A stretch of 64,000 nucleotides of DNA, from the NCBI RefSeq assembly GCF_014646255.1, contig NZ_BMNC01000023.1, positions 1 to 64,000 on the forward strand. The letters run 5' to 3'. The DNA is from Lentzea pudingi (GTDB taxonomy: Bacteria > Actinomycetota > Actinomycetes > Mycobacteriales > Pseudonocardiaceae). The notes below the pieces were generated by a model. It did not search any database. It was not told where the DNA came from and worked only from the letters and a program-made list of their open reading frames with translations. Positions 1-7,124 of this stretch are shown here, piece by piece (the first letter of the stretch is position 1; every line of letters starts with the position of its first letter). The position numbers and the translations under genes are program-made.

Positions 1-23
1 TTACTGGCTGTGTTTCGGCACGC

Positions 24-77
24 TGTTGAGTTCTCAAAGAACACGCGCTCACCGCAGTCACATCAGCTTTTCGCTGA
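24..77 (-). promoter_or_regulatory. rRNA operon leader: boxB-like hairpin and boxA-like antitermination element
   Basis: Read on the minus strand, a perfect 5-bp stem TCAGC/GCTGA closes a GAAAA loop (63-77). It is followed by TTCTTTGAGAACTCAACAG (24-42) and then by CGTGCCGAAACACAGCCAGTAA-like sequence running off the window. The boxA-type string and the text after it are characteristic of actinobacterial rrn leaders and 16S-23S spacers. Because two promoters lie just upstream, this is most likely the leader of an rRNA operon whose 16S gene begins left of base 1. The 16S gene itself is not in view. Confidence 0.8.
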
Positions 78-100
78 CTTACTTCCGGGGCTGTGTTTGA

Positions 101-130
101 AGCTTATTTGGTCTTGCTCTCCGGTGTCAA
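101..130 (-). promoter_or_regulatory. Probable rrn promoter, downstream copy
   Basis: On the minus strand a consensus -35 TTGACA (125-130) is followed after 18 nt by TAAGCT (101-106), matching TANNNT. It lies about 60 bases before the boxA-like element and reads leftwards, as expected for the promoter closest to the rRNA genes. Confidence 0.7.
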
Positions 131-221
131 ATCGGCCTCTTGGAGGCTCTTTCTCTTCCGGTTTTTTGGCCAGGCCCGTTCCGGTCTGTATTTCCCGGCC
201 CGCTTCGCTCTGACATGGAGA

Positions 222-250
222 ACATTACACGGGCCTGTTTCGATCTCCAA
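222..250 (-). promoter_or_regulatory. Probable rrn promoter, upstream copy
   Basis: On the minus strand TTGGAG (245-250) is separated by 17 nt from TAATGT (222-227). It is the second of two tandem promoters ahead of the leader. Tandem promoters are usual for actinomycete rrn operons. Confidence 0.6.
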
Positions 251-258
251 ATCGGGGG

Positions 259-292
259 GTCCCGGTAACCGCCACACGGCGGCTACCAGGAC
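259..292 (-). terminator. Hairpin between the lyase gene and the rrn promoters
   Basis: GTCC-CGGTAACCGCC and GGCGGCTACC-AGGAC form an interrupted inverted repeat with an ACAC loop, 12 bases past the stop codon of the lyase gene. There is no clear T tract. It would insulate the rrn promoters from read-through. Confidence 0.5.
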
Positions 293-303
293 AAATGCGT
301 TCG

Positions 304-1644
304 TCAGGGTGCCGAGACCCCGACGTCGGCCTTCGTCAGCGGCTTCCGCACCGCCGCCGAGTTGTACTCATCCGCTCCGACATCACGCGTGCCCGAGCGC
401 GCCTGAAGGTCGAAGTCACGAGTCACATAGGAGTAGGAGCTGGCGGAAGCGTTGATCGCCGGGCTGCCGGACGCCAGTCGCAGCAGACCGTTCGAGTCGC
501 GCACGAGCTTCGGGTCCACCTTCTTGTAGCCGGACGGGATGCCGGCCGTACCGCCCCACACGATGTTGCCCTCGTACTTGACCGTCGACCCGGACATCAT
601 GTCGACCAGCTTTGAGGACGAGCCCTGGATGATGTTGTTCGCGAGCACGCAGTCCTTGGGCGCGTAAGTGCCGGTGTCGCTGTCGACCACGGCGCCCGTG
701 CCGATCAGGGTATTGAACGCGACCGTCACGCGGTCCGGGCGGTCGTGCGACGTGGAGGCCGGGCCGCTGTCGGTCTCCGAGCCCTTGCCGAACACGATCG
801 CGCGGTCCGCGGTGTTCTGCACGTAGTTGTTGAACACCTTGTGGTCGTTCCCGTGGAACCGGATGCCGCTGCCGAACAGGACGTTGCCCTCGACCGTGGT
901 GCGGTTGCCGTGCCGCAGGACGATGTAGCCCTTGCTGTCGCGGATCGTGTTGAAGCGGATCGTGTTGTCCGACGCCTTCACGGAGATGGCCTCGGGATCG
1001 CCGTTGGCCTTCTCGAAGAGGTTGTACTCGATGATGGCGTTCGCCGACTTCGACTGCTTGTGGCTGAAGCCGAGCCTGATCGACTCGCCGCCGTTCGAGC
1101 CGGAGAACGAGTGGTTGTAGAAGTAGTTGTGGTGGACGTGGGTCCGCTGGGCGATCCCGTCGCCCGATCCCGTGATCTGCAGGTACACGCCCTCGTTGCT
1201 GCGGTTCGAGAACGTGTTGTGGTCCACCTCGACGTCGTCCGCGCCGACCGTGAGCGAGGAGCTCGGTTTGTCGCCGTTGTAGGTGTTGCGGGTGATGCGG
1301 GTCCCCGCGGCCTCGGCGGGGACCGAGAGCGTGCTGGTTCCGTCGAAGACGAAGCCTTCGATCGTCACGTCTCGAACGGCCCCGAGTTGGAAGCCGCCCT
1401 GGGTGAACACCGTGCGGCCGACGTTCTCGGCGGCGATGGTCACGCCCGACCTGGTGATCTTGATGGGCTCGGCGGGAGCGTGCACGCCCTCGGCCAGGAC
1501 GATGCGCTGGCCAGGTCGTGCGGTGTCGAGCGCGGCCTGCAGGGAGGACGCGGTCGACACGCTGACGACAGCAGCGAAGGCAGGCACGTGGACGAAGGAC
1601 GACAGCAGGGCGGCCGCGCCGACTGCGGCCAGTGATCGGATCAT
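304..1644 (-). CDS. Secreted PL6-type polysaccharide lyase (alginate lyase / chondroitinase-B-like)
   Basis: The predicted 446-residue protein starts with a signal peptide (MIRSLAAVGAAALLSSF...AFA). It continues as a right-handed parallel beta-helix with repeated asparagine-ladder strings such as DHNTFSNRSNEG, HHNYFYNHSFSG and IEYNLFEKANGDPEAISVKAS. The layout, with an early ASSLQAALDTARPGQRIVLAEG segment and HGNRTTVEGN near the middle, is that of polysaccharide lyase family 6, which cleaves alginate or dermatan sulfate by beta-elimination. The substrate cannot be told from the sequence. The ATG at 1644 was chosen over one 29 codons upstream because it has a GGAG about 8 nt ahead and directly begins the signal peptide. 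It lies 43 bases downstream of the Nudix gene stop and may be co-transcribed with it. Confidence 0.8.
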   Translation of the reverse strand: MIRSLAAVGAAALLSSFVHVPAFAAVVSVSTASSLQAALDTARPGQRIVLAEGVHAPAEPIKITRSGVTIAAENVGRTVFTQGGFQLGAVRDVTIEGFVFDGTSTLSVPAEAAGTRITRNTYNGDKPSSSLTVGADDVEVDHNTFSNRSNEGVYLQITGSGDGIAQRTHVHHNYFYNHSFSGSNGGESIRLGFSHKQSKSANAIIEYNLFEKANGDPEAISVKASDNTIRFNTIRDSKGYIVLRHGNRTTVEGNVLFGSGIRFHGNDHKVFNNYVQNTADRAIVFGKGSETDSGPASTSHDRPDRVTVAFNTLIGTGAVVDSDTGTYAPKDCVLANNIIQGSSSKLVDMMSGSTVKYEGNIVWGGTAGIPSGYKKVDPKLVRDSNGLLRLASGSPAINASASSYSYVTRDFDLQARSGTRDVGADEYNSAAVRKPLTKADVGVSAP

Positions 1645-1687
1645 TCGCCAACTCCGGTGTTGGGTTGTCGGCGGCGGTGAAGCCAAG

Positions 1688-2122
1688 CTAACGCAAGATT
1701 CCGGCAGGTGGGGTAGTCCGGTACAAACCAAGGGCCGTGTCGAGCGACGGCACCCGCTCCAGTTGTCCGATGTCTGCCAGCGGGTGCCACTGGGCGAGGT
1801 CCGTCGTGCCGCCTACCTCGTTGCGCAGTTCGCCGCCCACGACCCGCACCTCGTACATGATGCGAAGTGCGTGGTAGTCGCGGTCGGGGTCCTCGCGGAG
1901 CTCGGAGTCGATGCCGAGCAGGCGGACCACCTCGGCGACGTACCCGGTCTCCTCCTCGAACTCCCGGACGACCCCGTCGTACGGGTGCTCGCCGTGGTCG
2001 ATGCCGCCTCCCGGCAGGATCCAACGTTTGCCCTTTGGGCCAAGCCAGCGCGCGAGCAGGATCTCGTCGTCCTCGTTGATGCACACCCCGTACGCCGCCA
2101 CACGCTGCTTCTTCGCCCTCAT
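1688..2122 (-). CDS. Nudix hydrolase
   Basis: This 144-residue single-domain protein carries the Nudix box GX5EX7REUXEEXGU at about residues 38-61: GGGIDHGEHPYDGVV followed by REFEEETGY. Nudix enzymes hydrolyse nucleoside-diphosphate derivatives with the box glutamates holding Mg2+. The substrate cannot be predicted from what is visible. The start ATG lies at the edge of the intergenic region shared with the SPFH operon, which is transcribed divergently, and its Shine-Dalgarno is weak. The gene ends 43 bases before the lyase start. Confidence 0.85.
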   Translation of the reverse strand: MRAKKQRVAAYGVCINEDDEILLARWLGPKGKRWILPGGGIDHGEHPYDGVVREFEEETGYVAEVVRLLGIDSELREDPDRDYHALRIMYEVRVVGGELRNEVGGTTDLAQWHPLADIGQLERVPSLDTALGLYRTTPPAGILR

Positions 2123-2137
2123 GCGACGCAGCGTAAC

Positions 2138-2169
2138 TTGCGATCACCCTGAGAAAAGTGATATCACTT
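2138..2169 (+). promoter_or_regulatory. Promoter with perfect 14-bp palindromic operator ahead of the SPFH/RHH operon
   Basis: TTGCGA (2138-2143) and TATCAC (2162-2167) are 18 nt apart and could be the -35 and -10. The -10 is embedded in the perfect palindrome AAGTGATATCACTT (2156-2169). A repressor bound there would block RNA polymerase. The second gene of the operon encodes a ribbon-helix-helix protein, so autoregulation is the simplest reading (inference). Confidence 0.6.
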
Positions 2170-2196
2170 AGCTACTACTTCGCTAGGGGGTCCTGG

Positions 2197-3129
2197 ATGA
2201 GTGCATCCATCGAAACGACGGTCCAGATGCCGGCGCCTGTCGTCCGCGAGAAGCAAGCGCGGGAACTGCCCGGTCTGCTCATGTTCTTCGCTGGGTTGGC
2301 GGTGCTCGCTGTGGGCGTGTGGACGATCATCGAGGGGATCAAGGCGACCGACGCTGCCGACGGCGACCCGGCGGCCGGGCTGCTGCTCACCGGAGTGCTG
2401 GTGTTCCTGGCCGCCGCGGTGATCTGGAAGGGGCTCTTCACGGTCGCGCCCGGCGAGGTGCGCGTGCTGCAGTTCCTCGGCCGTTACGTGGGCACGGCGC
2501 GCACGGACGGTCTGCGGTGGGCGAACCCGCTGACCACGCGGGAGAAGATCTCCGTGCGGATCCGCAACCACGAGACGGCGACGCTCAAGGTCAACGACGC
2601 CGACGGCAACCCGATCGAGATCGCGGCCGTAGTCGTCTGGCAGGTCGAGGACACGGCGCGCGCACGGTTCGAGGTCGACGACTTCGTTCGATTCGTCGGC
2701 ATCCAGACCGAGACGGCCGTGCGGCACATCGCGAACAGCTACCCGTACGACAACCACGAGGAGACCGGTCTGTCGCTGCGGGAGAACGCGGACGAGATCA
2801 CCGAGACGCTCGCGATCGAGATCTCGGCACGCGTGCAGTCCGCCGGCGTGAAGGTGATCGAGTCCCGGCTCACGCACCTCGCGTACGCGCCGGAGATCGC
2901 CCACGCCATGTTGCAGCGGCAGCAGGCCGGCGCGGTCGTCGCGGCACGGACGCGGATCGTCGAGGGTGCCGTCGGCATGGTCGAGCTCGCGCTGGAACGG
3001 CTCGCGGCTCACGACGTCGTCGAGCTCGACGAGGAGCGCAAGGCGGCGATGGTCTCGAACCTCCTCGTGGTCCTGTGCGGTGACCGTTCCACTCAGCCCG
3101 TGGTGAACACCGGGTCCCTCTACACCTGA
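2197..3129 (+). CDS. SPFH/band-7 domain membrane protein
   Basis: The product is 310 residues. After about 25 residues come two hydrophobic segments (LLMFFAGLAVLAVGVWTII and GLLLTGVLVFLAAAVIW), then an SPFH/prohibitin-homology domain beginning VAPGEVRVLQFLGRYVGTARTDGLRWANP and a helical C-terminal part (IAHAMLQRQQAGAVVAARTRIVEGAVGMVELAL). SPFH proteins form oligomeric rings in the membrane and organise microdomains or control proteases. A specific role here is unknown. The ATG at 2197 follows AGGGGG (2185-2190) at good spacing, so the in-frame ATG at 2158, which lies inside the palindrome, was rejected. The stop overlaps the next start (TGATG), indicating translational coupling to the RHH gene. 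Confidence 0.85.
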   Translation: MSASIETTVQMPAPVVREKQARELPGLLMFFAGLAVLAVGVWTIIEGIKATDAADGDPAAGLLLTGVLVFLAAAVIWKGLFTVAPGEVRVLQFLGRYVGTARTDGLRWANPLTTREKISVRIRNHETATLKVNDADGNPIEIAAVVVWQVEDTARARFEVDDFVRFVGIQTETAVRHIANSYPYDNHEETGLSLRENADEITETLAIEISARVQSAGVKVIESRLTHLAYAPEIAHAMLQRQQAGAVVAARTRIVEGAVGMVELALERLAAHDVVELDEERKAAMVSNLLVVLCGDRSTQPVVNTGSLYT

Positions 3130-3353
3130 TGGCAGATCGCAAAAGCGTTCTGCTCAGGCTCGATCCGGCCGTGCACGACGCGCTCAGCAGGTGGGCGAAC
3201 GACGAGCTGCGCAGCACCAACGCGCAGATCGAGTTCCTGCTGCGGCGTGCGCTGGCGGACGAGGGCCGGTTGCCCGGCGAGGCGAAGAAGATGCCCCGCC
3301 GCGGCAGGCCACCGAAGAACCCGGAGCCTGAGGAACCACCGGAACAATCCTAG
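3129..3353 (+). CDS. Ribbon-helix-helix (Arc/CopG-type) DNA-binding protein
   Basis: This is a 74-residue protein. KSVLLRLDPAVHDALSRWANDE is the short beta strand plus first helix, and STNAQIEFLLRRALADEG the second helix of an Arc-type fold. A basic, proline-rich tail (KKMPRRGRPPKNPEPEEPP) contains an AT-hook-like GRPPK. Arc-family proteins bind palindromes as dimers. The gene starts inside the SPFH stop codon (TGATG), so the two are made together. It probably represses its own operon through the palindrome at 2156-2169 (inference). Confidence 0.8.
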   Translation: MADRKSVLLRLDPAVHDALSRWANDELRSTNAQIEFLLRRALADEGRLPGEAKKMPRRGRPPKNPEPEEPPEQS

Positions 3354-3453
3354 GAACCTGTTCCGGAACTCCCCGGACGCGAGGTCCTGAACAGGCGTTT
3401 CACCTGCATGAAAACGCTGTCATTCAGTTCATCCGTTCGGGGGTGTTTTGACC

Positions 3454-3505
3454 GACTCCTCCACGCGAGGGTGTGCCACGGGCGCACCGGGAACGTGGAG
3501 GAGTC
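3454..3505 (+). promoter_or_regulatory. Shine-Dalgarno-sequestering hairpin in the GH3 leader
   Basis: GACTCCTCCACG (3454-3465) is perfectly complementary to CGTGGAGGAGTC (3494-3505), which contains the GGAGGAG Shine-Dalgarno (3497-3503) of the GH3 gene. Inside, GGTGTGC (3470-3476) pairs with GCGCACC (3482-3488) with one G-U pair and a 5-nt loop. Together they make a nearly continuous 19-bp stem that would hide the ribosome binding site. It could also work at the DNA level as an operator. Confidence 0.7.
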
Positions 3506-3514
3506 TTGTCTTTG

Positions 3515-5770
3515 ATGTCCCGCAAGCGCGCTGGTCTCGGCGTGCTGGGCGTTGCTGTGGTGATCGCGTCGCTGACACCGGCTGGTGGTCTGGCGGCGGG
3601 TAAAGAGATCTACTTGGACAGTCGGGCGTCGACGGAACGGCGGGTCGAGGACCTGCTGCGCAGGATGACGGTCGAGGAGAAGATCGGGCAGATGGCCCAG
3701 ATCCGCGTCGGGAAGCTGCGCGGTGACTGCAACAACGTCAACGGGCCGTTGGTCGACTCCTGCCTGAAGGCGGTCCTCGCCGACGCGCACGTGGGCTCGA
3801 TCCTGTCCGGCGGTGGTGACGCGCCGCTCGACAACACGCCCAAGGCGTGGGCCGAGATGAACAACGCGATCCAGCGCTACGCGTTGGAGAACAACCGGTT
3901 GAAGATCCCGATCATCTACGGCTCCGACGGCGTGCACGGGCACAACAACGTCATCTCCGCGACGATGTTCCCCCACCAGATCGGGCTCGGCGCGACCTGG
4001 GATCCGGGACTGCAGGAGAAGATCGGTGTGTCGGCGTCGAAGGCCTTGCGCGCCACCGGTGTCTTCTGGAACTTCGCGCCCGTCTCGGACATCGCGCGGG
4101 ACACGCGCTGGGGCCGTTACTACGAGACCTACAGCGAGGACCCGTTCCTGTCCGGCCAGCTGGCGGCGGCGAACGTGCGCGGGCAGCAGGCAAAGGTGGA
4201 CGACACCGCGCAGCTGACCGCGACGGCGAAGCACTTCGCCGGCTACTCGGCGCCGGAGAACGGGCACGACCGCGCGGCCGCGCAGATCCCGATCCGGCAG
4301 CTGCAGGACCTGGTGCTGCCGTCGTTCCAGGCGCAGTTCGACGCGGGCGTGAAGACCGTGATGATCAACTCCGGCTCGATCAACGGCGTGCCGGTGCACG
4401 CGTCGAAGTACATGCTGCAGACGCAGCTGCGGGACCGCATGGGTTTCAAGGGCGTCGCGGTCTCCGACTGGCAGGACATGAAGTACCTGGTGGACCGGCA
4501 CAAGGTCGCGCCCGACTACAAGACGGCGATCGCGATGAGCGTCAACGCCGGCGTGGACATGGCGATGGAACCGTCGAACGCGGCCGAGTTCACGTCGTTG
4601 CTGCTGGCGAACGTGCGCGACGGGTCCGTGTCGCGCGGGCGGATCGACCAGGCCGTGCGGCGGGTGCTGAAGCTGAAGTTCGACCTGGGGCTGTTCGAGA
4701 AGCCGTACGTGGACCCGGCGAAGGCCGACGGGGCCGTGGTGAACGCGGACCGGGACCTGGCGCGCAAGGCCGCGGCCGAGGGCACCGTGCTGCTGAAGAA
4801 CGACGGCGTGCTGCCTCTTTCGGCGTCTGCCAAGAAGATCGTCGTGACCGGTGAGACCGCGGACGACGTGCGGCGCCAGCTCGGTGGCTGGACCGTCGAG
4901 TGGCAGGGCGTGCCGGACGACTCGCCGTTGCCGCCGACCGCGACCGTGCTGACCGGTGTGCGTGAGGCCGTTCCTGGTGCGTCCGTCGTGCACGCTCCGA
5001 CTCAGGCCGCGGCGGTGTCCGAGTCCTCGGATGCGGACGCGGTCGTCGTCGTGCTGGGTGAGAAGCCCGGTGCGGAGGGTCCTGCCGACACGGAGAACCC
5101 GGTGCTGACGCCCGAGCAGCAGGCCTGGGTGGACGCGGTGCAGGCGACCGGCAAGCCGGTGGTCGTGGTGCTGCTGACCGCGCGTCCGCAGGTGCTCGGT
5201 GCGGCGGCGGACGCGAACGCGCTGGTCGCGGGCTGGTTGCCGGGCAGTGAGGGTGGCCGGGCGATCGCCGACGTGCTGTTCGGCGCGGTGAACCCGAGCG
5301 CCAAGCTGCCGATCTCGTGGCCGAAGGCGCTGGGCGACCCGACGCTGACCTACGACCAGCTGCCGGGGGCGAACACCTCGGCGGGCGCGAAGTACGACCC
5401 GCTCTACGCGTTCGGGCACGGGCTGTCGTACACGTCGTTCACGACCTCGGGGACGACGGTGTCCGTTGATCGCCGGGACGGCGTGGTGAAGTTCACGGTG
5501 GCGAACACCGGTGGGCGCGCGGGCACCGCGGTGGTGCCGGTCTACGTGCGTCAGCCTGCCTCGCCGGTGCTGACCCCGGACGCCCGTCTGGTGGGCTTCA
5601 CCCGCGTGGAACTCGCTGCGGGACAGTCGAAGCAGGTCGAGGTGTCGTTCAAGCTCTCGCAGCTGGCCCTGACCGTCGGCGACGTGGACGGTGACGGACG
5701 GCGTGAGGTCGCCCGCGGTGGCTATGAGGCCGTGGTGGGTGCCGAGAAGGCCGCCTTCACGGTGCGCTGA
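3515..5770 (+). CDS. Secreted glycoside hydrolase family 3 (beta-glucosidase-like)
   Basis: The 751-residue protein has an N-terminal signal peptide (SRKRAGLGVLGVAVVIASLTPAGGLAAG). A GH3 N-terminal barrel follows (VEEKIGQMAQ, FAPVSDIARDTRWGRYYETY, TAKHFAGYSAPENGHD), then the catalytic nucleophile motif KGVAVSDWQ with Asp at about residue 318. The alpha/beta sandwich domain (AAEGTVLLKNDGVLPL, DAVVVVLGEKPGAEGPAD) and a fibronectin-III-like C-terminal domain complete the usual GH3 layout. It probably releases glucose or xylose from beta-linked oligosaccharides outside the cell. ATG 3515 is 11 nt after GGAGGAG. A TTG at 3512 is a possible alternative. Translation is likely controlled by the leader hairpin at 3454-3505. 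Confidence 0.9.
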   Translation: MSRKRAGLGVLGVAVVIASLTPAGGLAAGKEIYLDSRASTERRVEDLLRRMTVEEKIGQMAQIRVGKLRGDCNNVNGPLVDSCLKAVLADAHVGSILSGGGDAPLDNTPKAWAEMNNAIQRYALENNRLKIPIIYGSDGVHGHNNVISATMFPHQIGLGATWDPGLQEKIGVSASKALRATGVFWNFAPVSDIARDTRWGRYYETYSEDPFLSGQLAAANVRGQQAKVDDTAQLTATAKHFAGYSAPENGHDRAAAQIPIRQLQDLVLPSFQAQFDAGVKTVMINSGSINGVPVHASKYMLQTQLRDRMGFKGVAVSDWQDMKYLVDRHKVAPDYKTAIAMSVNAGVDMAMEPSNAAEFTSLLLANVRDGSVSRGRIDQAVRRVLKLKFDLGLFEKPYVDPAKADGAVVNADRDLARKAAAEGTVLLKNDGVLPLSASAKKIVVTGETADDVRRQLGGWTVEWQGVPDDSPLPPTATVLTGVREAVPGASVVHAPTQAAAVSESSDADAVVVVLGEKPGAEGPADTENPVLTPEQQAWVDAVQATGKPVVVVLLTARPQVLGAAADANALVAGWLPGSEGGRAIADVLFGAVNPSAKLPISWPKALGDPTLTYDQLPGANTSAGAKYDPLYAFGHGLSYTSFTTSGTTVSVDRRDGVVKFTVANTGGRAGTAVVPVYVRQPASPVLTPDARLVGFTRVELAAGQSKQVEVSFKLSQLALTVGDVDGDGRREVARGGYEAVVGAEKAAFTVR

Positions 5771-5895
5771 GCTGGCCTGATATCCTTCGTCGTCGTGAAC
5801 GCGCGGCTCTCCGCCGTGGAGGAGACCTGGCCCTTGTGGCCGGTGCCGACATAGCGCGTCACGAACTCCGGTTTCGACAAGAAGGGTGATGTCGC

Positions 5896-6162
5896 ATGGC
5901 GAACATCAAGTCCCAGCTCAAGCGGATCAAGACCAACGAGAAGGCCCGCCTTCGCAACAAGTCGGTCAAGTCGTCCCTGAAGACGGCCATCCGCAAGTTC
6001 CGCGAGGCTGCCGAGGCCGGTGACAAGGCGAAGGCCCTGGAGCTGCTGCAGGACGCGTCCCGCAAGCTCGACAAGGCCGCCACCAAGGGCGTCATCCACG
6101 CCAACCAGGCCGCCAACAAGAAGTCGGCGATGGCCCTGCGCGCGAACGCCCTCGAGGGCTGA
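5896..6162 (+). CDS. rpsT: 30S ribosomal protein S20
   Basis: The 88-residue, lysine-rich, all-helical protein begins MANIKSQLKRIKTNEKARLRNKSVKS, the standard bacterial S20 start, and keeps the family length. It binds 16S rRNA early in 30S assembly. GAAGGG (5881-5886) is the ribosome binding site. It is monocistronic and closed by a strong terminator at 6194-6230. As in mycobacteria, it lies head-on to holA, here with a methyltransferase gene in between. Confidence 0.97.
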   Translation: MANIKSQLKRIKTNEKARLRNKSVKSSLKTAIRKFREAAEAGDKAKALELLQDASRKLDKAATKGVIHANQAANKKSAMALRANALEG

Positions 6163-6193
6163 TCTCGCTCGTAGACCTTCGAGCTTCTGCTTG

Positions 6194-6230
6194 GGGCTCC
6201 ACCTCCTCCGGGAGGTGGGGCCCTTTTGCT
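6194..6230 (+). terminator. Rho-independent terminator of rpsT
   Basis: GGGCTCCACCTC pairs with GAGGTGGGGCCC around a short CTCCGG loop and is followed by TTTTGCTTT. Confidence 0.9.
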
Positions 6231-6260
6231 TTCGGTGCTGGACGCGGTAGGCGTAGCTCC

Positions 6261-7070
6261 ATGGAATCGCTGCCGCGCATCGACTTCTTCGAGCTGCACG
6301 ACCTCGACGGCACCCCGCCCGTGCTGAGGACCCTGCACACCGAGTCGATCATGACCATCTACCGGCTGACGGACGCCGCGCGCGAGTACTCACGCCCGTT
6401 GGCGCTGGCGTTGCGGTCGGGCGCGGACCACCGGATCGTCGACCTCTGCGCGGGGTCGGGCGGGCCGGTGCCGCTGATCCAGCGCCGGTTGCACGCGCAG
6501 GGCGTCCACACCCAGGTCACGCTGACGGACCTGGTGCCGAACGTGCCCGCTTTCGAGCGCGTGGCCCGGCAGAACCGGCGCCGCCTGCCCGACCCGTGCT
6601 GCTCTGTCTCTCATGTCGCGTCGCCGGTCGACGCGACGGACTGCCGGTTGGAAGGGACGCGGACTATCTACGGCGCCTTCCACCACTTCCCGCCCGCCCT
6701 GGCCGCGCGGATGCTGCAGAACGCCGTCGACACCCGGCAGCCGATGGTCGTCGTGGACACCAAGCGCTCGTGGCTCTACGTGCTGGTGTTCCCGTTCTTC
6801 CTCACGCTGGCCGTGCTGCTGGCGGCGCCGTTCCAGCGCAATCCCCTGCCGCGCTACCTGCTGCGGCTGGCGCTGACCTACGTCGTACCGGTGCTGCCGT
6901 TCATGATGTTCTTCGACAGCGTGGTGTCGTTCCTGCGCATGTACGGGCGCGCGGAACTGCGGCGGATCGTCGACGGGCTGGACGGCACCGACTCGTTCGA
7001 CTGGACGATCGGCGTCGCACCCGGCTTCACCGGAACCCAGTACCTGATCGGGATCCCGCGCCGGCCGTGA
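6261..7070 (+). CDS. Class I SAM-dependent methyltransferase-like protein with membrane segments
   Basis: The 269-residue protein has the Rossmann motif I RIVDLCAGSGGPVPLI near residue 60, motif II LTDLVPN, and a short FHHFPPALAARML segment, all in the order of a class I methyltransferase. It then departs from the usual fold. Two strongly hydrophobic stretches (LYVLVFPFFLTLAVLLAAPF and LRLALTYVVPVLPFMMFF) suggest that the C-terminal half enters or lies on the membrane. The acceptor is unknown. It stands between rpsT and holA, and its stop lies in a small tandem repeat shared with the holA 3' end. Confidence 0.65.
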   Translation: MESLPRIDFFELHDLDGTPPVLRTLHTESIMTIYRLTDAAREYSRPLALALRSGADHRIVDLCAGSGGPVPLIQRRLHAQGVHTQVTLTDLVPNVPAFERVARQNRRRLPDPCCSVSHVASPVDATDCRLEGTRTIYGAFHHFPPALAARMLQNAVDTRQPMVVVDTKRSWLYVLVFPFFLTLAVLLAAPFQRNPLPRYLLRLALTYVVPVLPFMMFFDSVVSFLRMYGRAELRRIVDGLDGTDSFDWTIGVAPGFTGTQYLIGIPRRP

Positions 7071-7124
7071 TCCGACAGCGCCGGGCGTGATCGTCAGCGG
7101 CGGCCGTGATCGTCAGCGGCGGCT
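7067..7124. repeat. Three tandem 19-20 nt copies at a convergent gene junction
   Basis: GTGATCGTCAGCGGCGGC occurs twice head to tail (7087-7105 and 7106-7124) and once in a degenerate form (7067-7086). The first copy supplies the TGA of the methyltransferase gene and the last supplies the TGA of holA on the other strand. Confidence 0.8.

Noticed and set aside
3350..5419. Long open frame antisense to the GH3 gene
   Set aside because: Arg/His-rich translation with no domain. It mirrors the third-position GC of the real gene.
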